Source: Desulfobacter postgatei (GTDB lineage: Bacteria > Desulfobacterota > Desulfobacteria > Desulfobacterales > Desulfobacteraceae). Taken from it: a stretch of 32,002 bases of DNA. Shown one piece after another: positions 7,298-15,523 of this stretch. Numbering within the stretch: the stretch's first letter is position 1; each line of letters starts with the position of its first letter. The stretch is from assembly GCA_003252055.1 (NCBI GenBank), contig QKDP01000200.1, positions 1 to 32,002 of the forward strand, written 5' to 3'. The translations under genes were made by a program, and so were the position numbers. The notes beneath the pieces were generated by a model, which worked only from the letters and a program-made list of their open reading frames with translations, ran no database searches and was not told where the DNA came from.

Positions 7298-8545
7298 ATG
7301 AATCTTGTAGAACTCAATAAGATGAAAATCAGTGAGCTCACCAAGCTTGCCAAAAAATACAATATTCAGGGTATTGGCGGCCTTAAGAAACAGGAACTGA
7401 TTTTCGCCCTGCTCCAGGCCAATATTGAAGAAAGCGGTCAGATTTACGGTGAAGGCACCCTTGAAATCCTTCCGGATGGATTTGGGTTTTTAAGAGCGCC
7501 AGGGTACAATTACCTGCCCGGTCCCGACGATATTTATGTGTCTCCCTCCCAGATCCGGCGGTTTAACCTGCGCACCGGAGATACCATTTCCGGTCAGGTC
7601 CGCCAGCCAAAGGACTCTGAACGGTATTTTGCTTTGCTGAAGGTGGAAGCCGTTAATTTCATGAATCCTGAAATGGCGGCTGAAACCATTTTATTTGATA
7701 ACCTTCTGCCCCTGTATCCGGACCGTAAAATGAACCTTGAGGCCGAGTCTGACAACTATTCCATGCGCGTCATTGACCTGATGTCCCCCATCGGATTCGG
7801 TCAGCGCGGGCTTATCGTGTCACCGCCCAAGGCCGGCAAGACCATGCTGCTTCAGAACATTGCCAACTCCATGATCCGGGCCCATAAAAATATTGTTCCC
7901 ATGATCCTGCTCATTGATGAGCGTCCCGAAGAGGTGACTGATATGGCGCGTTCCGTAAATGCGGAAGTGATATCCTCCACCTTTGACGAGCCTGCCGAGC
8001 GCCATGTTCAGGTGGCTGAAATGGTTATTGAAAAAGCCAAGAGAATTGTGGAACAGGGCCATGATGTAGTAATTCTTTTAGACAGTATTACACGCCTTGC
8101 CAGGGCCTACAATGCGGTGATGCCGCCTTCCGGTAAAATTCTGTCAGGAGGCGTGGACTCCAATGCCCTGGACCGTCCTAAGCGCTTTTTTGGCGCAGCC
8201 AGGAATATAGAGGAAGGCGGCAGTCTGACCATTATTGCCACTGCGCTTGTTGAAACCGGCTCCAGAATGGATGAGGTTATTTTTGAAGAATTCAAGGGTA
8301 CGGGTAACATGGAACTCGTACTTGATCGAAAGCTGGCGGACAAGCGCGTATTTCCTGCCATTGATATGAACCGTTCCGGTACCCGGAAAGAGGAACTGCT
8401 CCTTGCACCGGATGTGTTGAACCGGGTCTGGATCTTAAGAAAATTGCTTTCAAGCTTAAATTCTGTGGATGCAATGCAGTTTTTACTTGAAAAAATGCAA
8501 GGAACAAAGGATAATAAAGAGTTCCTTGAAATGATGAATTCATAG
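7298..8545 (+). CDS. rho: Transcription termination factor Rho
   Basis: The 415-residue hexameric RNA helicase ends untranslated transcripts. The N-terminal helical domain (residues 1-45, [14 protein letters not shown]) and the cold-shock-like RNA-binding domain (about 50-120, with DGFGFLR) form the primary RNA site. The motor domain has Walker A PPKAGKT (176-182), [13 protein letters not shown] in the Walker B region and [20 protein letters not shown] with the catalytic and arginine-finger residues nearby. Length and motifs are standard. AGGAG lies 6 bases before the ATG. A palindromic repeat follows 38 bases past the stop. Confidence 0.98.
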   Translation: MNLVELNKMKISELTKLAKKYNIQGIGGLKKQELIFALLQANIEESGQIYGEGTLEILPDGFGFLRAPGYNYLPGPDDIYVSPSQIRRFNLRTGDTISGQVRQPKDSERYFALLKVEAVNFMNPEMAAETILFDNLLPLYPDRKMNLEAESDNYSMRVIDLMSPIGFGQRGLIVSPPKAGKTMLLQNIANSMIRAHKNIVPMILLIDERPEEVTDMARSVNAEVISSTFDEPAERHVQVAEMVIEKAKRIVEQGHDVVILLDSITRLARAYNAVMPPSGKILSGGVDSNALDRPKRFFGAARNIEEGGSLTIIATALVETGSRMDEVIFEEFKGTGNMELVLDRKLADKRVFPAIDMNRSGTRKEELLLAPDVLNRVWILRKLLSSLNSVDAMQFLLEKMQGTKDNKEFLEMMNS

Positions 8546-8583
8546 CAGGGAGCTTTTTTTTAGCGCTTGAACGCAAAACCTAA

Positions 8584-8707
8584 GTGTTTGGACGCGAAGT
8601 TGCCCAGATGCAAGGCGCAGAGAAATTTGCAACCGGAGCAACCTTATGGTTGTGAGGCGTTGCAAATTTTTTTGCAACGCGGCAGATGGGTGACTTGTCG
8701 TTCAAAC
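8584..8707 (+). repeat. Palindromic intergenic repeat, copy 1
   Basis: A 124-base element between rho and rpmE with a near match at 30936-31058 (about 86% identity by eye, one gap). Its ends form an imperfect inverted repeat (GTTTGGACGCGAAGT / ACTTGTCGTTCAAAC). Inside lie AAATTTGCAAC / GTTGCAAATTT, a perfect 11-bp arm, and an apical stem CAACC-TTAT-GGTTG. It encodes no protein. The run of T inside the right arm could help termination after rho. It resembles a REP- or MITE-type element; no transposase is present. Confidence 0.85.
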
Positions 8708-8755
8708 GCCATTTACGGTCTTTTATAACGAAGACGACAAGGAGTGACGTGTAAG

Positions 8756-8974
8756 ATGAAAAAAGACATCCATCCGAACTACACAAAAACAACAGCAACC
8801 TGTGCCTGTGGCGCAACATTTGAAATCAGTTCCACAAAAGAGAACATCAAGGTGGAAATTTGTTCCCAGTGTCATCCTTTTTTTACCGGGAAACAGAAAC
8901 TGGTTGACTCTGCCGGCCGTATTGACCGCTTCAAGAAAAAATACGCAGGGTTTGACGCAAGCAAACTGGTTTAG
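8756..8974 (+). CDS. rpmE: Ribosomal protein L31
   Basis: The 72-residue L31 is of the zinc-binding (C+) type: Cys16 and Cys18 (CAC) pair with Cys36 and Cys39 (CSQC). It binds the large subunit at the bridge to the small subunit. The start is ATG 8756, matching the family N-terminus MKKDIHPNY, with AAGGAG 11 bases upstream; an in-frame GTG at 8744 overlaps that ribosome binding site and can be excluded. It lies between rho and prfA, a frequent arrangement, and is closed by a strong terminator. Confidence 0.96.
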   Translation: MKKDIHPNYTKTTATCACGATFEISSTKENIKVEICSQCHPFFTGKQKLVDSAGRIDRFKKKYAGFDASKLV

Positions 8975-9000
8975 CTGTTTCTTATCGGCGGCAAGTATGC

Positions 9001-9046
9001 AAAAGGGGTCTTTGTTCAACAGACTGTTATACAAAGACCCCTTTTT
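9001..9046 (+). terminator. Strong rho-independent terminator after rpmE
   Basis: AAAAGGGGTCTTTGT (9001-9015) pairs perfectly with ACAAAGACCCCTTTT and ends in a T-run. It stands 26 bases upstream of the prfA ATG, leaving no room for a promoter between them. Confidence 0.85.
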
Positions 9047-9072
9047 GAATTTTCATCCGGGACAAATTAACC

Positions 9073-10134
9073 ATGATTGAGAAATTAAAAGGCATTGAAG
9101 AACGATTCATAAAAATTGAGCATCTGCTCAGTGATCCGGCGGTCATGGCGGATCAGAAAAAGTACCAGGAGTATCTCAAGGAACACGGTGAATTGAACAA
9201 GATTGTGCCGGTGTTCCGGGAATATGAGGGCGCAGGGGGAGAGCTTAAGGAAACCAAAGAACTGCTCAAAGACAGCGACCCCGATATCCGGGCCATGGCC
9301 AAGGAAGAGATCCCCGTACTTGAATCCAGAATTGCGCAGCTGCATGAGCAGCTTAATGTTCTTTTGATGCCCAAAGATCCCCGGGATGGGAAAAACGTTA
9401 TTCTGGAAATCCGGGCTGGTACCGGCGGTGAAGAAGCCGGCATTTTTGCCGGAGACCTTTTCCGTATGTACACAAGGTATGCGGAGTCCAAGCACTGGAA
9501 GATCGAAATCATCGAAAAGAATGACTCGGCTGCCGGCGGGTTCAAGGAAGTGGTTTCCATGGTGCAGGGCAAAGGCGCCTATTCCCAGTTCAAATATGAA
9601 AGCGGTATCCACAGGGTTCAACGGGTCCCTGAAACTGAAACCCAGGGCCGTGTTCACACCTCTGCCGTTACCGTGGCCGTGCTGCCCGAAGCCGAGGATG
9701 TGGATATTGACATCAATCCAGCGGATCTGAAAGTGGATGTGTTCCGTTCTTCGGGTCCTGGCGGCCAGTCCGTAAATACCACGGATTCCGCGGTCCGCAT
9801 TACCCATATTCCCACAGGCGTTGTGGCTACCTGCCAGGATGAAAAATCCCAGCATAAAAACAAGGCCAAGGCCTTAAACGTTCTTAAGTCCCGTATTCTT
9901 GATGCCAAGATCCAGGAAGAGGAGGCCAAGCGGGCCGCGGACCGGAAAGGGCAGGTGGGTACAGGTGACCGGTCGGGCCGCATTCGCACTTATAATTTTC
10001 CCCAGGGCCGGATGACCGACCATCGTATCGGTCTTACCTTGTATCGGCTGGACAGCATCATGGAAGGCGACATCCAGGAAATTATTGATGCTTTAAGAAC
10101 GCACAACCAAGCCCTGGCACTGAAAGATCATTAG
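9073..10134 (+). CDS. prfA: Peptide chain release factor 1
   Basis: The 353-residue RF1 reads UAA and UAG and releases the finished chain. The GGQ motif is at residues 230-232, in [15 protein letters not shown]. The stop-codon recognition tripeptide of RF1 (PxT) is present as PET (186-188) in [13 protein letters not shown], which distinguishes it from RF2 (SPF). The N-terminal coiled region (1-100) is complete. The glutamine of GGQ is the substrate of the product of the next gene, prmC, 17 bases downstream, so the two are functionally paired. The ribosome binding site is weak (GGGAC). Confidence 0.97.
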   Translation: MIEKLKGIEERFIKIEHLLSDPAVMADQKKYQEYLKEHGELNKIVPVFREYEGAGGELKETKELLKDSDPDIRAMAKEEIPVLESRIAQLHEQLNVLLMPKDPRDGKNVILEIRAGTGGEEAGIFAGDLFRMYTRYAESKHWKIEIIEKNDSAAGGFKEVVSMVQGKGAYSQFKYESGIHRVQRVPETETQGRVHTSAVTVAVLPEAEDVDIDINPADLKVDVFRSSGPGGQSVNTTDSAVRITHIPTGVVATCQDEKSQHKNKAKALNVLKSRILDAKIQEEEAKRAADRKGQVGTGDRSGRIRTYNFPQGRMTDHRIGLTLYRLDSIMEGDIQEIIDALRTHNQALALKDH

Positions 10135-10151
10135 TCCGGGAGATCTGATCT

Positions 10152-11024
10152 GTGGATGTCTGGACCATAAAATCCATTCTTTCCTGGACAGATACCTATT
10201 TTTCACAGCAAAGTATTGACAGCCCCAGGCTTACGGCCGAAATCCTTTTGGCAAAGGCCCTGGGGCTGCGGCGTCTTGATCTTTACCTTCAGCATGACCG
10301 GCCTTTGGAAAAGCAGGAACTTTTAGATTTTAAAGCCCTGATCCGGCGCAGGACCTCAAGAGAGCCTGTGGCTTATATCACTGGTCGTAAGGGTTTTTTC
10401 AAAGAGCAGTTCAAGGTTGCCCCGGGTGTGCTTATCCCCAGGCCGGATACGGAAACTCTGGTGGAAACGGCTGTGGAAATACTGTCAAAAATAAAACAGT
10501 GCGGCAGGCAGGCCCGGGTGATGGAGCTTGGGGTGGGGTCTGGTGCGGTGATTATTTCTGTTGCCAATGCCTGTCCAGGCCATCTTTATTTTGGAAGCGA
10601 ACTCTCCCCGGTTGCACTTGCCATGGCGTGTACCAATGCAAAGGCCTTTGCCCGGACCCCGGTATCATTATTTAGAGGGGACTGGCTTGCAGCTGTGGCA
10701 CCGTTGCCGCTGTTTGATCTGATTCTGTCCAACCCGCCTTATATCCCCAGTGCCGACATTGAATCCCTGGAACCGGAGGTCAAAGATCATGAACCCCGCC
10801 TGGCCCTGGATGGCGGTGGGGACGGCCTGGATGCCGTCAGGATGATTCTTGTCCAGGCAGGAGATCGGCTATTGCCTTCCGGGCGTCTGATCATTGAGAT
10901 CGGATTTGACCAGCACCCCCTGGTCAAAAGCCTTGCTGAAGGGTTTTCCTGGGTAGATGAACTGGATTTTATCAAGGATCTTGCCGGTCATCGCCGGCTG
11001 GCTGTTTTAAAAAAAATAAATTGA
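10152..11024 (+). CDS. prmC: Release factor glutamine N5-methyltransferase
   Basis: The 290-residue enzyme methylates the glutamine of the GGQ loop of release factors using SAM. A helical N-terminal domain (1-75) that binds the factor is followed by the Rossmann methyltransferase domain. GVLIPRPDTE (92-101) and the SAM-binding ELGVGSG (125-131) are typical, and NPPY (194-197) is the catalytic motif for amide nitrogen. The start is GTG 10152, supported by CGGGAGA about 8 bases upstream. It follows prfA directly, the usual arrangement. Confidence 0.96.
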   Translation: MDVWTIKSILSWTDTYFSQQSIDSPRLTAEILLAKALGLRRLDLYLQHDRPLEKQELLDFKALIRRRTSREPVAYITGRKGFFKEQFKVAPGVLIPRPDTETLVETAVEILSKIKQCGRQARVMELGVGSGAVIISVANACPGHLYFGSELSPVALAMACTNAKAFARTPVSLFRGDWLAAVAPLPLFDLILSNPPYIPSADIESLEPEVKDHEPRLALDGGGDGLDAVRMILVQAGDRLLPSGRLIIEIGFDQHPLVKSLAEGFSWVDELDFIKDLAGHRRLAVLKKIN

Positions 11025-11049
11025 TTGTTTCCTCTCTTTTTGATATAGC
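11021..11049 (+). promoter_or_regulatory. Candidate promoter of the rpsB-tsf run
   Basis: TTGATT (11021-11026) and TATAGC (11044-11049) are separated by 17 bases. A second option, TTGGAT (11053-11058) with TATAAC (11075-11080) at 16 bases, lies just downstream. Either would give an rpsB leader of about 90-125 bases, enough for S2 autoregulation; an ATCCGG / CCGGGGAT pairing is possible in it. Confidence 0.45.
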
Positions 11050-11180
11050 AGTTTGGATTTTGCTTTTGCAAACATATAACACACACTTCCAGACCTGTGA
11101 TCCGGTGCTTTTTTAAAGTCGATTCCGGGGATGAAGGAAGTGGATGAACATTAAAAACCATTGAAAAAATTGGAGAAAAA

Positions 11181-12053
11181 ATGGCTTACATTACAATTAA
11201 AGAATTACTGGAAGCAGGGGTGCATTTCGGACATCAGACCAAACGCTGGAACCCCAAAATGAAACGGTACATTTTCGGTGCCAGAAACGGAATTTACATT
11301 ATTGACCTTCAGCAGACCGTTAAATTGTACAGGCAGGCCCATGATTTCATTAAAAATGTTGCTGAAAACGGTGGCGATGTGCTGTTTGTGGGTACTAAAA
11401 AACAGGCCTCCGAAGCCATTTACGAAGAAGCCAACAGAGCAGACAGTTTTTACGTTGAAAACCGGTGGCTGGGCGGCATGCTGACCAACTTCCAGACCAT
11501 AAAAAATAATATTTCCCGTTTTCATTTTTTAAATTCCATTGAAAATGACGGTACGCTGGAAAATTATCCCAAAAAAGAACAGGCAAAAATGCTCAAGGAC
11601 AAGGCAAAACTGGAGTTTGCCATCGGCGGCATTTCCGACATGAAAAAGCTGCCCGCAGCTCTGTTCATTATCGACTCCAAAAATGAGACCATTGCCGTGA
11701 AGGAAGCAAAACGGCTGGGTATCCCCATTGTGGCAGTGGTGGACACAAATTGTGACCCCGATGATATTGATTATGTTATTCCCGGCAACGATGACGCCAT
11801 CCGTTCTATCCGTTTGTTTGCCTCCCGGGTTGCCGATGCCGTAATTGAAGGCCGCCAGGTCTGGGAAGAGCGGCAGCGTGCACACTCAGACAAGGATGAA
11901 AGCGTTGGCAAGGTATCTGACAGTGTAGGCGAAAAAATCGGTATTGAGGTTGTTTCTGACGGTACAGACGGGCCTGTGGTTGAGAAAATCAAAAGAAAAA
12001 CAGCGGCGGCGGAAAGTTCAGAAACCCAAGAATCTGTGGCTGCTGATATTTAA
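11181..12053 (+). CDS. rpsB: Ribosomal protein S2
   Basis: The 290-residue protein contains the S2 core (residues about 1-235): [20 protein letters not shown], the [14 protein letters not shown] segment and an internal [22 protein letters not shown]. It joins the small subunit late in assembly near S1. A charged tail of about 50 residues after the core makes it longer than the E. coli protein (241); such tails vary between lineages. TTGGAGA precedes the ATG with good spacing. tsf follows after 27 bases, as in most bacteria. Confidence 0.97.
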   Translation: MAYITIKELLEAGVHFGHQTKRWNPKMKRYIFGARNGIYIIDLQQTVKLYRQAHDFIKNVAENGGDVLFVGTKKQASEAIYEEANRADSFYVENRWLGGMLTNFQTIKNNISRFHFLNSIENDGTLENYPKKEQAKMLKDKAKLEFAIGGISDMKKLPAALFIIDSKNETIAVKEAKRLGIPIVAVVDTNCDPDDIDYVIPGNDDAIRSIRLFASRVADAVIEGRQVWEERQRAHSDKDESVGKVSDSVGEKIGIEVVSDGTDGPVVEKIKRKTAAAESSETQESVAADI

Positions 12054-12080
12054 AATATACGAAACAAAGGAGCATACAAA

Positions 12081-12677
12081 ATGGTTGAGATTACTGCACA
12101 AATGGTAAAGGAGCTCCGTGCCGCCACCGGCTCGGGAATTATGGACTGCAAAAAAGTCCTGGCCGAGGCTGACGGGGATTTGGACAAGGCAATTGAGCTT
12201 CTGCGCAAAAAAGGTCTGGCCAAAGCAGCCAAGCGCGCAGGGCGGTCCACCAGCGAAGGTATTATCTACTCCTACATCCATACCGGTGCAAAACTGGGTG
12301 TGCTGCTTGAAGTGAATTGTGAATCTGATTTTGTGGCAAAAACTGAAGATTTTGCAAATTTTGCCAAAGATATTGCCATGCACATCGCTGCTGCCAATCC
12401 GGCGGGCCTGGTTCCCGAAGACGTGGATCAGTCTGTCATCGAAAAAGAGCGTGAAATCTACCGCGCCCAGATGCTGGAAGAAGGCAAGCCCGAAAACATC
12501 ATTGACAAGATTGTTGACGGTAAAGTGGAAAAATTCTACAAGGATGTCTGCTTGTTAAGCCAGCAGTACATTAAAGATCCCCAGAAAACCGTTGAAGATG
12601 TTCTCAAAGAAACCATTGGAAAGATCGGCGAAAATATTCAGATCAAAAGATTTGCACGTTTCCAGATAGGAGAATAA
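12081..12677 (+). CDS. tsf: Elongation factor Ts
   Basis: The 198-residue protein is the short form of EF-Ts, which regenerates EF-Tu-GTP by expelling GDP. The N-terminal UBA-like domain has KELRAATGSGIMDCKKVL, and the EF-Tu-contacting CESDFVAKTEDF (the TDFVA motif) follows at about residues 79-90. E. coli EF-Ts has about 283 residues; the second core half is reduced here, as in Thermus and many deltaproteobacteria. AAAGGAG lies 8 bases before the ATG. pyrH follows 3 bases after the stop. Confidence 0.97.
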   Translation: MVEITAQMVKELRAATGSGIMDCKKVLAEADGDLDKAIELLRKKGLAKAAKRAGRSTSEGIIYSYIHTGAKLGVLLEVNCESDFVAKTEDFANFAKDIAMHIAAANPAGLVPEDVDQSVIEKEREIYRAQMLEEGKPENIIDKIVDGKVEKFYKDVCLLSQQYIKDPQKTVEDVLKETIGKIGENIQIKRFARFQIGE

Positions 12678-12680
12678 ATC

Positions 12681-13415
12681 TTGGATAAGGAGCCTGAGTT
12701 TCAACGGGTTTTGATCAAGTTGAGTGGCGAAGCCCTGATGGGTAATCAGGGCTTCGGCATTACGCCCGAGATGATAAATTATGTAGCTGGTGAAGTGGCC
12801 AAGGTATTCCGTCTGGGCGTGGAAATTTCAATTGTTGTGGGTGGCGGCAACATTTTTCGCGGGGTGGCAGGGTCTTCTGCCGGCATGGACCGGACGTCTG
12901 CCGACAATATGGGTATGTTGGCCACTGTGATTAACAGCCTGGCCCTATGCGATGCTTTGGAAAAGCACGATATCCCCACCCGGGTTCAGTCCGCCATCCG
13001 CATGGACAGAGTGGCAGAGCCTTTTATCCGCAGAAGAGCCATCCGCCACCTGGAAAAGGGCAGGGTGGTAATTTTTGCTGCCGGTACCGGAAACCCTTAC
13101 TTTACAACGGATACAGCAGCCGTTCTTCGCGCCAATGAGGTCCGTGCCCAGATCCTTTTCAAGGCCACCCAGGTGGATGGGGTGTATGACAAGGATCCCC
13201 AGGTCCATGATGATGCTGTGATGTTTGATAAACTGTCGTATATGCGTGTGATTGAAAAACAGCTCCATGTCATGGATATGACAGCCATATCCCTTGCCAT
13301 GGAACATGACCTTCCTTTACAGGTGCTCAACCTGCACAAGGCCGGCAATATTTATAAAGCGATCACAGGCGGGAAAATCGGTACACGGATTTATAATGAA
13401 TTACAGGACGTGTGA
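12681..13415 (+). CDS. pyrH: UMP kinase
   Basis: The 244-residue enzyme of the amino-acid kinase fold phosphorylates UMP to UDP in pyrimidine synthesis. [10 protein letters not shown] near the N-terminus binds phosphate, [10 protein letters not shown] and [20 protein letters not shown] are family hallmarks, and [12 protein letters not shown] binds the nucleotide. The start is TTG 12681, only 3 bases after tsf, chosen because AGGAGA lies 7 bases upstream and no ATG precedes the kinase core. The rare start may lower its yield relative to tsf. The stop overlaps the frr start region. Confidence 0.96.
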   Translation: MDKEPEFQRVLIKLSGEALMGNQGFGITPEMINYVAGEVAKVFRLGVEISIVVGGGNIFRGVAGSSAGMDRTSADNMGMLATVINSLALCDALEKHDIPTRVQSAIRMDRVAEPFIRRRAIRHLEKGRVVIFAAGTGNPYFTTDTAAVLRANEVRAQILFKATQVDGVYDKDPQVHDDAVMFDKLSYMRVIEKQLHVMDMTAISLAMEHDLPLQVLNLHKAGNIYKAITGGKIGTRIYNELQDV

Positions 13416-13417
13416 AT

Positions 13418-13975
13418 ATGATTAATGAAGTGCTTGAAGAAACCAGAGAACGCATGGGGAAATCCGAGAAAGCCTTTGATGCCGAACTTGACAAAGTGCG
13501 CACCGGAAGGGCTTCCCAGTCCATGCTTGACAACGTCAGGGTAGATTACTACGGCACACAAACACCCCTTCCCCAGATGGCCACCGTATCCGTGCCTGAA
13601 AGCCGGCTGCTCACCGTAAAGCCCTGGGACGCTTCAGTGATCAATGAGGTGGAAAAAGCGATATTAAAGGCAAATCTTGGGCTGACACCTTCCAATGACG
13701 GTAAGCTGATTCGCATTTCCATCCCGCCGTTGACCGAGGAGCGCAGGAAAGAGATCGTAAAAAGCGTGGCCAAAACCTGTGAGGAATTCAAGGTGGCCGT
13801 CAGAAATATCCGCCGGGATTCCAACGAAATGCTCAAGGATCTCCAGAAAGAGGGAGATATATCCGAAGACGACAGCTTCAAAGCCCAGAAACAGGTTCAG
13901 GAGTTCACCGACGCTTCCATCAAGAAACTGGACAACATCTTTGCCGCCAAGGAAAAGGAGATCCTTGAAGTCTGA
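13418..13975 (+). CDS. frr: Ribosome recycling factor
   Basis: With ATG 13418 the protein has 185 residues, the exact length of E. coli RRF; a GTG at 13412 would add two residues and overlap the pyrH stop. RRF splits post-termination ribosomes together with EF-G. The long three-helix domain is seen in the N- and C-terminal parts (KVRTGRAS near residue 30, IRRDSNEMLKDLQKEGDISED near 130-150), with the small beta domain between (VDYYGTQTPLPQMA). Its stop overlaps the start of uppS, so the two are probably translationally coupled. Confidence 0.96.
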   Translation: MINEVLEETRERMGKSEKAFDAELDKVRTGRASQSMLDNVRVDYYGTQTPLPQMATVSVPESRLLTVKPWDASVINEVEKAILKANLGLTPSNDGKLIRISIPPLTEERRKEIVKSVAKTCEEFKVAVRNIRRDSNEMLKDLQKEGDISEDDSFKAQKQVQEFTDASIKKLDNIFAAKEKEILEV

Positions 13976-14708
13976 TCCTAAGATCCAGGTGCCCGACGGA
14001 CTGGATCTAAACGCAATTCCCACCCATGTGGCATTTATCATGGACGGAAACGGCCGCTGGGCAAAAAAAAGGCTCATGAACCGCGTTAAAGGTCATGAAC
14101 AAGGGGCGCAAACCGTTAAAGAGGTCGTCACGGCCTGCAGAGAACTGGGCATTGACGTGCTCACCTTGTATGCCTTTTCCACGGAAAACTGGGCCAGGCC
14201 TAAGGAAGAGGTCAAGGCCCTGATGTATCTGCTTAAACGTTTTCTTAGAAACGAAACTGAAGAACTTCGAGAAAAGGATATCCGGCTTAATATCATGGGC
14301 CAAATTGAACGGCTTCCCGACGATGTACGAAAAGAAGCTGAACAGGCCATGGCCGCCACAGAAAAGAATTCAGCCATGATTCTGAATCTGGCCATAAGCT
14401 ACGGCGCACGAGAAGAAATAACCCGGGCAGTTCAACAGATTGCCGCTAAAATCCGGTCCGGAGCGCTTGATGACAAGGACATTACGGATAAAACGATTTC
14501 AGATCACCTCTATACTGCCGGCATGCCAGATCCGGACCTTATCATTCGAACGTCTGCAGAATTCAGACTTTCCAATTTTCTCATGTGGCAGGCCGCATAC
14601 TCTGAGCTGGCCTTTACACCGACGCTCTGGCCCGATTTTACCAGGCAGGAGTTTTATCAGATTTTAATTGATTACCAGCAACGGGACCGGCGTTTCGGGA
14701 AGGTATGA
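13965..14708 (+). CDS. uppS: Isoprenyl (undecaprenyl) diphosphate synthase
   Basis: This cis-prenyltransferase builds the C55 lipid carrier for peptidoglycan and O-antigen from farnesyl and isopentenyl diphosphate. FIMDGNGRWAKKR carries the catalytic aspartate, and DLIIRTSAEFRLSNFLMWQ binds isopentenyl diphosphate; the usual RTSGE is RTSAE here. I chose TTG 13965 (247 residues) because AAGGAG (13955-13960) lies just upstream; it overlaps frr by 11 bases. GTG 13989 is an alternative giving a shorter N-terminus. An open frame extending back to 13779 inside frr is not coding. cdsA follows with a 4-base overlap. Confidence 0.95.
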   Translation: MKSDPKIQVPDGLDLNAIPTHVAFIMDGNGRWAKKRLMNRVKGHEQGAQTVKEVVTACRELGIDVLTLYAFSTENWARPKEEVKALMYLLKRFLRNETEELREKDIRLNIMGQIERLPDDVRKEAEQAMAATEKNSAMILNLAISYGAREEITRAVQQIAAKIRSGALDDKDITDKTISDHLYTAGMPDPDLIIRTSAEFRLSNFLMWQAAYSELAFTPTLWPDFTRQEFYQILIDYQQRDRRFGKV

Positions 14709-15523
14709 TGCAGCACTTCAAACGATGGCTCACCGCACTAATTCTTATCCCATTTCTGCTCTGGATTATTATTAAAGGGTCTATACTATTGTTTGGCGTC
14801 CTGGTATCCGGGGTGTCCGTTTTTGCGATATTTGAATACCTTAATATCATCTGTGCCAATGATACCGGGCCCATTTCCCAGCCCATCCGGGCTATCTCCT
14901 ATGCGGCTTGCATAGTACTTGCCATGGGGGCGTGCCTTGGGTCCTGGCCGATCCTGTTTTTTATTTGTGCCCTGAATATGATGGCCCTTTGTGTGTTTGT
15001 ACTGGCACGTTTTTCTACCGTGCCCCATATTTTTGACCTGGTGGCCCGGCAGGTGCTTGGCGTTGTCTATATCCCTTTGTCTCTGGCGCTTCTGGTTTTT
15101 ATCCGGGATACGTCGGACGGGGCTTTGTGGGTGATCTGGCTGCTCATTGTTTGTTTTGCCAATGATACCGGTGCGCTTTATGTGGGAACGTTTAAAGGAA
15201 AACGTAAGCTTGCGCCCAACATCAGTCCCAATAAAACCATTGAAGGGGCTGTGGGGGGGCTGGTGATCTCGGTGACAGCCGGGCTTATCTTTAATCTGGT
15301 TTTTTTCCAGGATGTGTCCCTTGCCCTGATCAGTATACCCTGCGCTGTGTGCGTTGCCGTTGCAGGTCAGATCGGTGACCTTTTTGAATCTGCCATGAAA
15401 CGGGTTGGCCACATCAAGGATTCAGGAAAGATTCTGCCGGGTCACGGCGGCATGCTGGACCGCATTGACGGGTTGCTTCTGGCCATCCCGGTATTTTATT
15501 TTTTTTCGGTATTCGTCCTGTGA
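14705..15523 (+). CDS. cdsA: Phosphatidate cytidylyltransferase
   Basis: The 272-residue inner-membrane enzyme makes CDP-diacylglycerol from phosphatidate and CTP, the branch point of phospholipid synthesis. The sequence is mostly hydrophobic helices and ends with the family signature: SAMKRVGHIKDSGKILPGHG followed by GMLDRID, where the aspartates bind metal and CTP. It starts at ATG 14705, overlapping the uppS stop (ATGA); the second codon is also ATG. dxr overlaps its stop by 4 bases. Confidence 0.95.
   Translation: MMQHFKRWLTALILIPFLLWIIIKGSILLFGVLVSGVSVFAIFEYLNIICANDTGPISQPIRAISYAACIVLAMGACLGSWPILFFICALNMMALCVFVLARFSTVPHIFDLVARQVLGVVYIPLSLALLVFIRDTSDGALWVIWLLIVCFANDTGALYVGTFKGKRKLAPNISPNKTIEGAVGGLVISVTAGLIFNLVFFQDVSLALISIPCAVCVAVAGQIGDLFESAMKRVGHIKDSGKILPGHGGMLDRIDGLLLAIPVFYFFSVFVL

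Noticed and set aside
8744-8755. Earlier GTG start for rpmE
   Set aside because: The GTG overlaps the ribosome binding site AAGGAG and adds residues not seen in L31.
9085-9855. 256-codon open frame on the minus strand inside prfA
   Set aside because: It covers the GGQ and PET motifs of RF1 in antisense; there is no ribosome binding site or recognisable domain.
13779-13964. Extended N-terminus for uppS reaching into frr
   Set aside because: The added residues are out-of-frame frr sequence, low-complexity and basic; UppS of normal length starts at 13965 or 13989.
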